DNA of 64,000 nucleotides, taken from positions 2,349,501 through 2,413,500 of the forward strand of contig JAREIK010000385.1 of the NCBI GenBank assembly GCA_029783825.1, given 5' to 3'. Both the position numbers and the translations under genes were made by a program. Shown here in pieces: positions 46,545 to 58,017 of the stretch (the first letter of the stretch is position 1; each line of letters begins with the position of its first letter). The notes under the pieces are model-generated. The model did not search any database. It was given only the letters and a program-made list of their open reading frames with translations, and had not been told where the DNA came from. The stretch is from Sapria himalayana. Lineage: Eukaryota; Streptophyta; Magnoliopsida; Malpighiales; Rafflesiaceae.

Positions 46545-48730
46545 TATGAATTTGAGTTATAGTTACGAGCATAAACTTTTATAATATATTAGAAAATATA
46601 ATGAGATGCACTATTGATGTTCCTTTTTGTGGTTCCATCATAAATAAGTTACTCAATAAATTATTCTTTTTGTTTGATACGCTAGTAAAGAATAATTATC
46701 AGACTCTAAATTATCATGCATTAGGGATGAATCATGCTAGATTATTGGAATTAGATGATTGACCACCATAGAAGTGAAGATGGATGTATTTTTCTTTAGA
46801 TTTGAAGCTTGAAATGACAAACAAATTAGGATAACAGAAATTTTTTTTATGCAACAACTCAAAGAGGTTGAATTCAACCTAGTGTATCAAGTGGAGGGAG
46901 CTAATATTTTATAAAGTATGGGACATGTCTAGCAATCTAACTAAAATGCCCCAACCTTATCAATTGAATTTGTGGAACCATGAAAGTCTTTCATGTGGTA
47001 ACTCTATAAATATATAGCAGAAGTTAGGTCAATATTAAAAGAATTTTGGAAATAATTTGATGGATTATCATATACAAGGAGCATCAAGCACTAACTATAT
47101 TGATCTCAAGTTAGTAGAAAGTATTTATTTGAAGATAATGTAATTGTCTTACTAATTGAAATGAAAAAAATAGATGATCTTCAAGACACTCATATGGAAC
47201 GGATTAAAATGAGGATAGAACACACAGACATTTTGATAAAAATCATTGAAAGTTAAATTGGACAATTAGCAATCTCAATAAAAAAAATGAGAATGAATTA
47301 CCCAATCATATCGAAGAAAATCCAAGAAATTACCCAAATATATTGAGAAGTAGCAAAGGGTTGGAGGGGAAATATTCCAAACTGAAAGTCAAAAGGAAAC
47401 CCTTTATAGAAAGGAAGATTGTGACTGAAGAAGTCATATCTTTCCTTAAAGTCATGATGCAGCCCTTCAATGAAACAAAATATGTCATAACTTCTCCTAG
47501 GACCATGGCACAACATGTCAAAACATTTTTCAAAGTTACTATATCACCATAACTTATTGCCCCATTCTTGCCCCCAACAAAGTTAAATGAAGTAGAAAAG
47601 GGGAAAATATAGGATTTTAGAAGGATTGGTTAGAAACATGTGTAATATAAAGATGATATCAAACGTAATCATTTCTCTAATATTTTTCTTCCATAATATT
47701 TTAGAAAAGGAAATATACACGAGCAAGTCAAGAAGTTTCTAGATGTTTACAAAAATTGGAGATTAATGTTAGGTGTTGAAATTATTGAATATTCTTATAT
47801 ATTTTAGTAATTTGTTAATGTGCAGCCACATAAAAAAAATATTTATGGGTCGATTTCATAACTTTAAAATTTTAGAGAATTGTTTTAAATAGTCATGAAA
47901 TTAATAGATTTTTGGAAGTATTTGGCTGAGGTATAGAGTATAGAGTCTTGCTTAGTTTTAATATCTATTCTTAACAAAACTTTTACCTAATTAGTCATGG
48001 CAATCCTTATATGTCATAACTCTACTAAGTCATTAGCACAATCTTTCCACTTTATAACACATTATGTGTGACTATGATATTTTTATGGAGTCAGGCATAC
48101 TTTTCTCATAAAATTTAAAAGACCACAATATTAATTTTACATCATAGCAATCAAGTTCCTCACTAGTACTAAAAGTCATGGCCATGTCCTAATATGATGA
48201 CTTTATCTTTAATATGGCTAAATAGTGTTATGTTAGAGTAGTAGTTTTTTTTTATAAAGTTATGAGAGCTATAGAAAGGTATAAGGCTAAAACTACTCAT
48301 TCTAAAACTATGGAAATTACTTAGTGCTATGATTTTTGGGACATAAAATATTATATAGGGTATTACTCGAGTATCACTATTTCACAAAGTAGTGACTTTT
48401 TTCCTCAAGAGAAAGTAAAACCATGACTTTTATGTTTGGGCTAATTACTCATGTTAAGACATCCTAGCAGTGCCATGATGATATCATATATGAGAGAAGA
48501 CAATGCCAATATCATGGCCACTCCTCGCACTATGGCTACTCCTAGTGTCATGGCCACTTGAAATACTTGAAAGGCTAATTTTTGTATCATGGTGATTTCC
48601 TAGCATCACAATCATATGATATACATGAGAGAGATTCTCAATGCCATAATCATTTCTTAGAAAAATAATCATATGATGATCAAGAAAGACCAATGTTAAA
48701 ACTATGATTATTTCTTAGTGTCATAGCCCT

Positions 48731-48954
48731 ATTATGATATGAGATGTCATTTACAAGGTTGTGACTATCCTTAGTGTCATGCCTATATAATGATATGATA
48801 TGTCATTCATGAGGTTGTGATCATTCATAGTGCTATGACCATATTATGATATGATATGTCATTCATGAGGTTGTGATCATTCATAGTGCCATGACCATAT
48901 TATGATATGATATGTCATTCACAAAGTCATGACTATTCCTAGTGTCATAGCTTT
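48731..48954 (+). repeat. 56-bp minisatellite, four units, in LTR copy 7
   Basis: Units start at 48731, 48787, 48843 and 48899. Each begins A-T-A/T-ATGATATGA, contains TATGTCATT, then a TGTGA or CATGA motif, and ends with AGTG-CATGACCAT variants. Units two and three are nearly identical. Other LTR copies do not show this fourfold structure, so the expansion is local. Confidence 0.9.
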
Positions 48955-49910
48955 ATATGAAGATCAAGAAAGATAAATACACAAAGTCATGACCACTTTC
49001 CAGTGCTATAACTTTGTATTATAGAGATGTTTATGTTTCATGATCATTTCTCTTCATCATGATTCTATTTTGCAAAAAGATTAGGATACATTCTAGAGTC
49101 ATAGCTACTTTCTAGAGTTGTGATCTTGAGCTTAAGAGATGAGTGCCAAAGTTATAGTTTTCTTCTAAAATTCATGACTTCCTACATAAAATAATATAGA
49201 ATTATTTGAGTATAAAAAAAGAAGAGAGATAGATTCTAGAAAATTCCTTTATTCTTCTTATTCCACCACCTAACAAGAAAAGGCCATTGTGGAGCTACCA
49301 AACCCTATGGGAAAATTTATCATTCTCTAGGGACTCCACAAGCAAGCAAGAGATGCAAGACTTAATGCTAATCCCTATAGTTGGAAAAAGAAACTCTCAA
49401 ATCTCCTCTCTAGGATATATTTATGAATTTCTATCAAAATAGTGTGTGATCTAGTAATTGTGTAACTTATTTTATGTGATTTGATAATAGTTTTATATTA
49501 AAAGGATATATTTTGATGTTTTGTAATGTTATAATTTATAGATGAGTGATTAAATAGAACTTGAATTGGGGATCTTGACTATTATTTAGTTTGTGTAAGC
49601 TTGTTATGGTGAATGATGGTGGGTAAATCATGATGCTCATTTATACATTAATAGCAAGAAAGTGATAGTCTTTCCAATTTTGATGTAGAGATAAACCTAT
49701 ATGTCAAAATTAAAAATTTGGATATGTTAACTATTGGAAGTATAGAGCTTTTAAAGCCGAACGTATGAATACTTTTACATAATAATCCATTGTATGGATT
49801 TTAAAAGAACTTGTTCTTGATTAGGAAAACATTATATAGAATGTTCTCATAAAGGTAATTATATTTAGTGTGGGAGTCACATAATCACTGAGGAGGATGA
49901 TAATAGGAGT

Positions 49911-52585
49911 TGTGACTTTGTTATGCTACATAATTTTATTAGTTAGGTAATGTCACAAAAACTCATTAATATTTTTCAACAACCAAATATATATGAGTCA
50001 TACATATAGTAAAATAAACTTTCATCTATGTATCAATCTCACGATAATTATATCAATAGTTTGGTTATTCAATAATAAGTCAACTTATTTTTAGTAAAAT
50101 GGATACATAAATTATTATACAATCTTATGTCCATAATTTATTTATTTAATATATGTGATAATATTTAAGTTTCTTGACATATATTATATTGGACATAGTA
50201 TGAAGGTTTAGGTGTTATCTAATGACACTTTGCTTTAATGGCATATAAGGTAATTATCATTATTGAGCTCATCCCAATGATATTTTCCGAACCCCTCGGA
50301 ACATCACCACCAAAAAATAATCCATCTATGCTCGAGAGTCAGTCACAATCTCATACATTTGAGGTAACTTAATCAGCTGCTCTTAATAGTTGATTCGTAT
50401 ATACTTTATTATTCTTCAGCATCAAACATTATAAAGACCATATATTGAAATTGACATCATTTGCAAGCATTTGTAATTTTAGCTTTATAAATATCATACT
50501 TGCATAAATAATATATGCTTCTCTCAAGTTTTACCTATAGAAACTATATAAATAAAAGTAGGTCACAAGGGTTATCACCACCTTATGAGTCATAATATAT
50601 TCACACATATCCTAAAGATTTTTTATCACTATCATTCTTGGTAATGATGAGACTCTCACACTAAAGGTAAACCTCTTTAAGAGAATATTTTATATAATAT
50701 TCATCCTTATTGAGAACTAGTTCTTTTAATGTGTATAATGGATTAGCTTGTAAAATTGTTTGCACTTTCAGCTTTATTAGAGTCATATTCAAGATCATTA
50801 GCATACCCAAATTTTGGTTTTCAAAGTATAGGTTATCTAATGCATTGTAGTCTAAAAGGCTATCACTTCATTTATATTATCTGTCTTACTGAGCATCATA
50901 GTTTTAGTATCACTGTCCACCATGATAATCACACACTAATTAATAATTAAAATCCTAGTTCAAGTTCTATTTAATCACCACATATCTATACATATAATAT
51001 AAAATAAATCAAATACATTCATTTATTAATAAATAAAACCAATTCACATCACTTATCTTAATTTACACAAACCCTAGACTCATACTAATTTGGTAAAAAT
51101 TCTCAAATCTAACCCTAAAGAAGAGGAGTTTGAGATCTATGACCCCAAACTATAAAAATTAATATTAATCTTGTATCTCCTTCTTACTTGTGGAACTACT
51201 AGAGATTATGAAATTCACTCCTAGGGTTTGTTAGTTATGGTAGCTTTGCTTGTTGCGTGAGGGAGAAAAAGTGGAAAATGAGAGTTTTCTTAGAAATTTC
51301 TTAAACTTCCAATTTTGTACTTGAGTGACATTATATTACTCTAAGTAGGAAGTTGTAGCTTTTAGAAGAATATCACAACTTCAGCCTTTATATTTTCATC
51401 TTGAGGTCGTGAATCTAAAAAATGATTACAACTATGGTTTGCGCTTTGATATTTCTGTAACACAAAATTATGGTGCTGACAATGACCAGAACTTGAGCCT
51501 AATGTCTCTATAACATAAGTCGAGATTTTGTGAAATGGCCATGGTTTCTGTTCTTGTATATTTGTCATCCTTAAAGAGATATGATGCTAGAAAGTGACCA
51601 TGGAGTGGTGATGGCTTCTTATTTTATTATATAGTCGTGATATTGATTAGAGGTCATGGTATTGACAAATAGTAATTCTTAAGTTTTATATGGTCATGGC
51701 ACTAGGAAATATCCATGGAATTGAAAAAGTTTTTCATGTCTTTTCCATAGCCTTGGCATTGAGAAATAGTCATGGCACAAAATTTTCTTTCATATCTTTC
51801 AAGTATCCACAATGTTATGGGTGGCCATGATATCGGTCTTCTCTTTTCTTTTATATTTGTTGTTTTGGCATTGGGAGGATGCCACAACATTGACATTTAG
51901 CTTGAGCATACAAATAATGACTATATATTCTTTTCTATCAAGAGTCATGGTCTTGGAAATAGTCATTCTCAAATAATACCCTATATAATTTTAGGTATCC
52001 AAAACGTTGAGACTTTGAATAATTACCATAGATTTGGTATGAGTAATTATGACTCAGAAATTTTTTAATGGTCAAAAGTCATGGCTTTATAAAAAATATG
52101 TGATTCTAACTTGAGAATATTGAGTCATAAAAAAGTTAAAGTCGAGATAGTTGGACTTGGTTGTGATCTTGAGCACTAATGGTATACTTGGTTGATATGA
52201 TGGAAAATTAATTTCATGAGCATTTAAATTTTCTGAGCTAAGTATGACTTTGATTCAATGATAATATCGTAAATATTGAGAATATGTCATATAGTAGAAA
52301 GATTGTGCTAATAAGATGGTAGAATCATGATATATAAGAATTTCTTTGACTAATTAATTTAGAATTTTGGCCAAGAATAGAAGCCAAAACTATATGAGAC
52401 TGAATGATCTACTCTCAATGCTAAATATCTCCAAGATTCTATTAATTTCATGACTAATCATTAAAACTCTCCAAAATATTAATGTTGTGAAATCAACCCA
52501 TATTATCTTCATTTCTATATCTACACATTATTATAAACTATCAAAATACATAAATATGTATGGTAGTTTGAACATTGAATCATAA
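49911..52585 (-). repeat. Antisense long LTR (copy 10), solo, inserted in LTR copy 7
   Basis: It starts TGTGACTTTG (49911), the exact complement of the LTR 3' end seen at 53307-53316, and runs through all antisense landmarks (GAGGGAGAAA near 51258, motif zone 51350-52350) to TATGGTAGTTTGAACATTGAAT near 52560-52580. Length is about 2.67 kb, matching copy 5. No internal sequence is attached, so it is a solo LTR. Flanking 5-mers do not give a clear target duplication. Frames 50756-50950, 51362-51568 and 51702-51896 lie inside and are not genes. Confidence 0.75.
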
Positions 52586-53324
52586 GCAATCCATAGGACA
52601 TGTACATGTATGTTATAACTCATAAGGTGATAATTACACTTGTGAGTTGCTTTCACTCATATGGTTCCCACTAGCGAAACTTGAAGGAATGATGTATTAA
52701 TTATTAAAGTATGACATTTATGAATCTAGAAATATAAGTACTTATGAATCATGTCAATTCTTGGTTTTAATGACACTTGAGGCTAGAAAATAAGAGTATA
52801 CATATGAAGAAATCAAAAAAAATAGTTGATAAGTAGCTTAAAAAGTTTAAGATTGTGAATGACTTTCAAGAAGAGATGATTTATTGTCTTGGTAGTGATG
52901 TACCAATGAGATAGCTATCAGGTAACTACCATTGGGACACACTCAATGATGATAACCACATTATATGTTGTTAAAGCAAGGAGTCATTACACAATAAGAT
53001 AACTTTTGTTGTATATCCAAATATAATATAATTCAAACTAATTTGAATGTGTATCACATAAATTAAATGAACAAACTCATAGATCTAAGATTGATTCCAC
53101 AATCTGAAATATCTATTTTACTAGATTTGAGTTTATCTCACTGTTAAATAATTACACTATATATACAATCCTAGTGGAATTGAAATAAAGATGAAAGTCT
53201 TTTTTACTACTTATATAACCTGAGCACTTATGGATCTCTATTGAAGAAATACTCTCATCAACGGGCTTTTGTGACACTATCTAACCAACAAAATAAGGTG
53301 TTGTAACAAAGTCACAATAATTTT

Positions 53325-53342
53325 TGGTATCATTGCTGGGGA
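53325..53342 (+). other. Primer-binding site, tRNA-Asp type, CpG-decayed
   Basis: TGGTATCATTGCTGGGGA lies eight bases after the LTR end. It matches in length, position and frame the TGGC...GGGGA site common to Athila-like and other plant Gypsy elements. Every difference I see falls where the usual site has CpG, and each is the change expected from cytosine deamination on one or the other strand. This site sets the orientation of the whole array as plus. Confidence 0.75.
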
Positions 53343-55088
53343 TTATTTAATTTGGTTAATCAACATAAGTTTATGTAAATATCATTGTAAATGTATAATT
53401 CATTTTTAGTAGTTTAGATAGTATTGAGTTTGATAAATATTTTTGAATCTAAATGCTAACCTTGTAATTTATTTGAAAAGTGGATAGTTGCATTTTGATA
53501 TTGTGCTTTTATCTTTTTCCTTGATTTGTAACCATCAATCTTCATATCAAAATATTTAGCCAATCTTTCCATAAAAACCTAAAAAAAGTTCATAAGAAGC
53601 TTTGAGAAAAGAATGAAGTAAACACAATCCATTTTGAGAAGTATGAATTGAAAGTGAGCAAGAACATCTCAAACTTTAAGTATGAGGAAGTATATTTCAT
53701 GATTCTCACCCATCACCCTAAATTTCTTTCACAACTAAGTTTGATGAAATAGTGATTGATTGAGAAGATTCAATGCGACTATGGAAGAGAGGGAAAGACA
53801 ACGAAATGAGAGATATAAAGTCATTGATTTTCCTAAGTTCAAAGAAATTTTTGCATTAGAAATCCTTGTGGATAATAGAGAGATTGTTATGATTGAGAAA
53901 CTATAAGAGAAAATTGATGATATATGTGTCAAGTGGGTTGGACTACCTAGGCACGGGCATGATGCACGACCCAAAATAGTCATGCCATGCCTTGCAAGGT
54001 TCAATCGAGAATTGTTCCTAGATAATGGTCATGCTGGCTCATAGCATTACTAGTGCCATGTTTGGGTCGAGGATAACCATGCCTCATTTCGAGCTAGGCA
54101 TGACACACATGCATGGCCTATTAGTAGGGTCCACACATGCATGAGACATGGGTTATGTGTTTTTAAAAGAAACTTGTCTCCCCTTTCACCCATTATGTTT
54201 TAGTAATGGGTCAGAATTGTTATCCTATAATGACAACAATTGTGGTACATACCTATTACTATTGTTGTTTGTAAAAAAAATAAAAAAAATAGTTTTTATA
54301 TATGTTATATTTTGTAGTTGTTAGATTTGCTTCCAATGGCTACTAGACACAAATTTGATGCCTATTGAATATATGCCTATTAAAATATATATTTTTTTAT
54401 TGTTAAAAAATTCTATCAATATAGAATTAAAATTTTTTAGTATTCATCATATTTATTTTTTCTCCTCTTCTCTCTCTCATTTTCTATTTTCTTAATTTAT
54501 TCTCCTCCTTTTTCTACTTTGCTCTTTTGAGATGTCTACTTTGGGCTATGGGATCACTAGTTTGAAAAAAAAGGTAGATTTCTACCAAATTAATGTTACA
54601 CAATTGTGGTAATTAATTAATTTCTTGGAAATAGGTTGTGTTATAATTTATTAATTTATAAAAATTTTAAAGGTAGAATTATAAATAAAATTAAAAAATA
54701 ACAAATGGTGATTTTTATGATATTGATTTTAAGCTAGATATATATATTAATGATGACTCAATCAAAAGATCTGAGGCTAAAACTAGGTTTTTTCCAAAGG
54801 TGTAGACCCATTTGCCTAAAAACCTAAAAATAGGAAAATGTCAATAATAAAAACTCACTTTAAGATAATTTAAAAAATAATAAAGATATCAAAGAAGAAT
54901 CAATATAGTATATATATTATTAAAAAATATATACATAAAGAAGTATTGGTGGTACCGGTAACCATGAGAAACATGCAAATCAATACACCAAAAATATATA
55001 TTACATTGGATCTCAGGCAAAATCAACTGAGTAGTGAGACATTTGAAGTTGTATTGAATTCAACTCTATTTAACCTCTTTATTTACAA
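53343..55088 (+). mobile_element. Gypsy leader and internal fragment, without readable gag or pol
   Basis: Follows the PBS. The first 430 bases are leader. Around 53780-53920 a basic-acidic reading (ERYKVIDFPKFKEIFALEIL) is open for about 45 codons before an hAT terminus at 53921 interrupts it. From about 54170 the sequence is AT-rich with no motifs. The minus-strand frame 53735-54004 runs across the hAT boundary and is not a gene. Confidence 0.5.
53921..54170. mobile_element. Truncated hAT terminus
   Basis: It begins TATATGTGTCAAGTGGG, nearly identical to the left end of the 453-bp element at 11643. About 240 bases of the same GC-richer CATGCC/GGCATGA-type sequence follow. No opposite terminus or 8-bp target duplication is found downstream, so the right end is lost or hidden. 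Confidence 0.6.
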
Positions 55089-55111
55089 TAGAGGTGTCAA
55101 ATGGGAGACAT

Positions 55112-55119
55112 AACTCTCA

Positions 55120-55160
<41 letters not shown>

Positions 55161-56401
55161 ACCCACCCACCTTTCTAGGGTAAATTCAGGGATTTCTATT
55201 AGAATATCATATGGTCTAGGATTTGTGTAACTTGGTTTATATGATAAAACAATAGTTTTATATTAAAGGATGTGTTTTGATTTATAATGTATTATAGATA
55301 TTGATAGATTGGTAATTAAATAGCACTTGAACTAGAGTTTCAACTATTAATAAGTTTGTGCAAAATTAACATAGGAGACGATGATAGGTAAATAATGAGG
55401 CTCACTCATACATATGGTAAGAAAGAAGTAATAGTCCTATTGATTATAATGTATGAGATAAACCTATATATTAAAACCTAAAATTTGTGTCAGTTAATTA
55501 TTGTGAGTGTAATACTTTTGAAGCTGATAGTGTGAATACTTTTACATGCCAATTCATTTTACACATGTCAGAAGAATTGATTCTCGATTAAGATTGATGT
55601 TATATAGAATATTATCCTAAGAATTTCATTATTACTATGAAAGTTGTATTATTGCTAAGGAAAACAGTGATAGGTAATCCTTAGGATATGCATGAGTATA
55701 TTATGACTCATAAAGTGGTGAAAATTTATGTGATTTTTTTTACTCATATAGTTCCAACTAGTGAAACTTAAGGGAAATATATATTAATTTTGTGAGTATG
55801 ATACTTACGAAGCCAAAAGTATAAATACTTACTAACTATATCAATTCTTATTCTTTATGATACATGAGGTCGAAGAATAAGAGTGTACATATGAAGCAAC
55901 CAAAGGGCAATTGAAGAGTTGCCTAAATTGTATGAAATTATAAATGAATCTTGAGTAGATATAATTTGTTATCTTAGTGGTGACATATCAATGAAATAAC
56001 TATGAGGAGATCATTATTAGGATGGATTCAATGATAATAACTATCTTATATGCCATTAGGAAAAAGACTTGTTATACAACAACTCAACATTTGTTCTGAG
56101 TTCAAATATAATATAATTCAAACTAATTTGAACATACATCATATACATTAAATGAACAAACTCAAAATTTGTAAAATTGATTTCATTATCTAAAGTATCT
56201 ATTCAACTAGAATTGAGTTATCTTTTTATTGAATAATTGAATTACCGATATAATTCCTATGAGATTGATATTTAGATAAAAGTTCTCTTTACAATTTATA
56301 TTACACATATACTTGTAGATTTTTATTGATGAGATACTCTCACCAATGAACTTTTGGGATAATGCATAATCAACAAATTTTGGTGGCATAACAATGTCAT
56401 A
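55112..56401 (+). repeat. Sense long LTR, 3' half (copy 8)
   Basis: It begins at the ACTCTCAAAC block (equivalent to 15890 in copy 5), continues after the C run with ATTTCTATTAGAATATC, the GATAAACCTATATATTAAA block, AATATATATTAATTTTGTGAG (about 55785), and ends AATGTCATA (about 56401). The 5' half, including the motif zone, is missing. Internal sequence with a protease relic follows. The frame 56207-56389 (minus) is inside the LTR and not a gene. Confidence 0.7.
55122..55160 (+). repeat. Run of 39 consecutive C
   Basis: An uninterrupted poly-C tract followed by ACCCACCCACC. Nothing like it occurs elsewhere in this AT-rich window. The equivalent place in LTR copies 5 and 7 has CTTCCTCTTTT or TCTCCTCTCTA. 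It may be a true homopolymer expansion or an assembly/sequencing artefact at the LTR breakpoint. Confidence 0.95.
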
Positions 56402-58017
56402 AAAGTAAACATTCTATTTATCGAAGTATTAAACTAAATTCCAAACTATAAAGTTTATGAAAAATATAATGAGTATCAAAAGAATGTTATAGATTTAAGG
56501 AATAATAAATATGATAGAAAAGTATAGTGTTATCATCCAACATAAACTTTAAAGAAAGCTAAAAGATCAATGAAATTTTTTAATTTCATACATAATTCCA
56601 TAGCATACTTTTTGGAATACACAATGTGCCTTGGGATCAAGTGTGAACATGATGCTATATCCATAGTATAGATATTAAACCTTAGTAAGATAACCTCAAC
56701 TACACTCTTACTTCAAATGACTAATAATTTCATTAAATTTCTAAGTGGAGTGATTGAACATATTGTGGTGAAAGTGGGTAATTTATTTTTCTGGATGATT
56801 TTATTATGCTCGACATGGAGAAAGATCAATATGCCCTTTTGATCTTGGGATAACTATTTTTAGCCACTAGAGAAGCATTAACTAATATCAAAAAGAAAGA
56901 TTTCATGCTTCAAAGTAAGTGAAAAGTAAGCAAAATTTAACCTTTATAGGAGCATGCAGGATCCTTATTTTAGTGATGAAGGTTATATAAGAATAGATAG
57001 TTAGATATGCATCACGATAAAATAAATGTAGATTTTAGATGGAAAGAGTTCGTAGAAAAGTGTTGAATCAAGGAAAATGAAAAAAAAATAATGAAGAATC
57101 TAAACTATGACTCAAAGAATTTGATGAAAATAAAGATGAAGATGAAGACTACTATGAAGTCATATCCTTCTTTAAAGGCACGACTTCGGAGGAATTTGAA
57201 TAATATAGCTTTGAAGATGCAAAGGAAGATGTGAAAAAAGATAAAGCTCTCAATTCAAAAACAAGCAGCAATTATTGAGGAGATTCTCAAGATGACGATG
57301 GAAGTATAAGTGAGAAAAAAACCAACTACTCATTGACATGTTGGAAAATAAAAATAAGATTGAAACTACAATGGTGGAACATCCAAAGGAAAATGAGAAA
57401 GAAGTAATTATAATGAAAAAAGTCATCATTTTAATGGATATCACAACATTTCTTGTAGAAATAATGATGGAAGTCATGATAGGAGGAAAAGTTATGACTA
57501 ATATGATCTAGAGAGAAATTCCACAAGTCATATCCACACAAAGAGTCATGGCATGTTTCAAAGAAGTCATAGGAAATAATATTGTAACACTTTCCAAAGT
57601 CATGGTATTCGTGGAAAAATATCCAGATTAAGAAGTGTTGAAGAATTTCATGAAGATGAAGGAGAAATCAGGAAGACAAGTCGAAGAAAATTATTATAAG
57701 GAAAAGCTAGCTTGGATTGCTAAAGTTATAAATTGAAATAGAGATATAATGAATGTCTAGCTATAAAAATTTATTGTAGCACTGCTTGAGAGGCAACCTA
57801 GGAACTTTTTAATGTTGTGTGATGAATATATACTTTATAATATATTAACCACACACTTCCCAACAAATCTCAAAAATATAAATCATATTTCCAAAATAAA
57901 AACTCATCACAACACTTAAACCAAGTCGTGGTCATCATAAATATGGTCTTTTTATGGTTGTTTGGAGGAAGATTCATTATTCATGGATGAGTAATACTTT
58001 TAATATGCGAGTTTGTT
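56402..58017 (+). mobile_element. Short Gypsy internal region with protease relic
   Basis: Lies between LTR copies 8 and 9. It holds the protease relic (56625-56920), a Lys/Glu-rich stretch (57030-57700) with a His/Arg/Ser-rich reading near 57430-57640, and near the end GAGAGGCAACCTAGGAAC (57789-57806), which resembles the GGGAGGCAACCC-type phrase found near the 3' end of many plant Gypsy internal regions. The last 58 bases match the segment next to LTR copy 1 (2560-2506, minus), including a purine-rich GGAGGAAGA near 57964. No RT, RNase H or integrase is left. The minus frame 57250-57477 is a shadow. Confidence 0.65.
56625..56920 (+). pseudogene. Athila-like aspartic protease relic
   Basis: Reads CALGSSVNMMLYP (56625 on), then TTLLLQMTNNFIKFLSGVIE and HIVVKVGNLFFW in one register, and DMEKDQYALLILG and FLATREALTNIKKKDFMLQ (56812-56916) in another. 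This is the retropepsin-like block of Athila and related Gypsy polyproteins. In the active-site phrase the expected Cys-Asp-Leu-Gly has lost its Asp, so the enzyme would be dead even without the stops and the frameshift near 56800. Confidence 0.7.

Larger units (their letters stand above)
42745..47773 (+). pseudogene. Athila-like Gypsy gag relic, split by an hAT element
   Basis: The N-terminal capsid part is readable before the hAT insertion: KDPNMVTIFLELCNMVKIY (about 42750), LFPFYLKDKARN (about 42831-42870), ESWDKLVQIFLTNFFSPQ (about 42900-42955), QLRER near 42970. It resumes after it (46553 on) with FYNILENIMRCTIDVPFCG and LLNKLFFLFDTLVKNNYQTL (to about 46715), then HMERIKMRIEHTDILIKIIE (about 47190-47250), and HEQVKKFLDVYKNWR near 47722-47766, which resembles the gag/protease linker. 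Stops are scattered throughout. Pol is absent: the LTR begins directly at about 47774. The frames 47298-47552 on both strands are chance. Confidence 0.7.
47774..53316 (+). repeat. Sense long LTR (copy 7), split by an antisense LTR
   Basis: Part one, 47774-49905, covers the LTR start, the motif zone (48000-49200) and the segment up to GAGGAGGATGATAATAGG. Part two, about 52586-53316, resumes with CAATCCATAGGACATGTACA and runs to GTCACA (53311-53316). The two breakpoints fall at adjacent places in the consensus of copies 5 and 8, so the intervening antisense LTR is an insertion. It is followed by the best PBS of the window, so it acts as a 5' LTR for what follows while also ending the gag-bearing unit to its left. 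Confidence 0.75.

Noticed and set aside
55089..55105. hAT-like terminus TAGAGGTGTCAAATGGG
   Set aside because: It is a good terminus by sequence, but only about 20 bases separate it from LTR copy 8, and no partner end or 8-bp duplication is visible. It may be a deletion remnant; it is too short to call.
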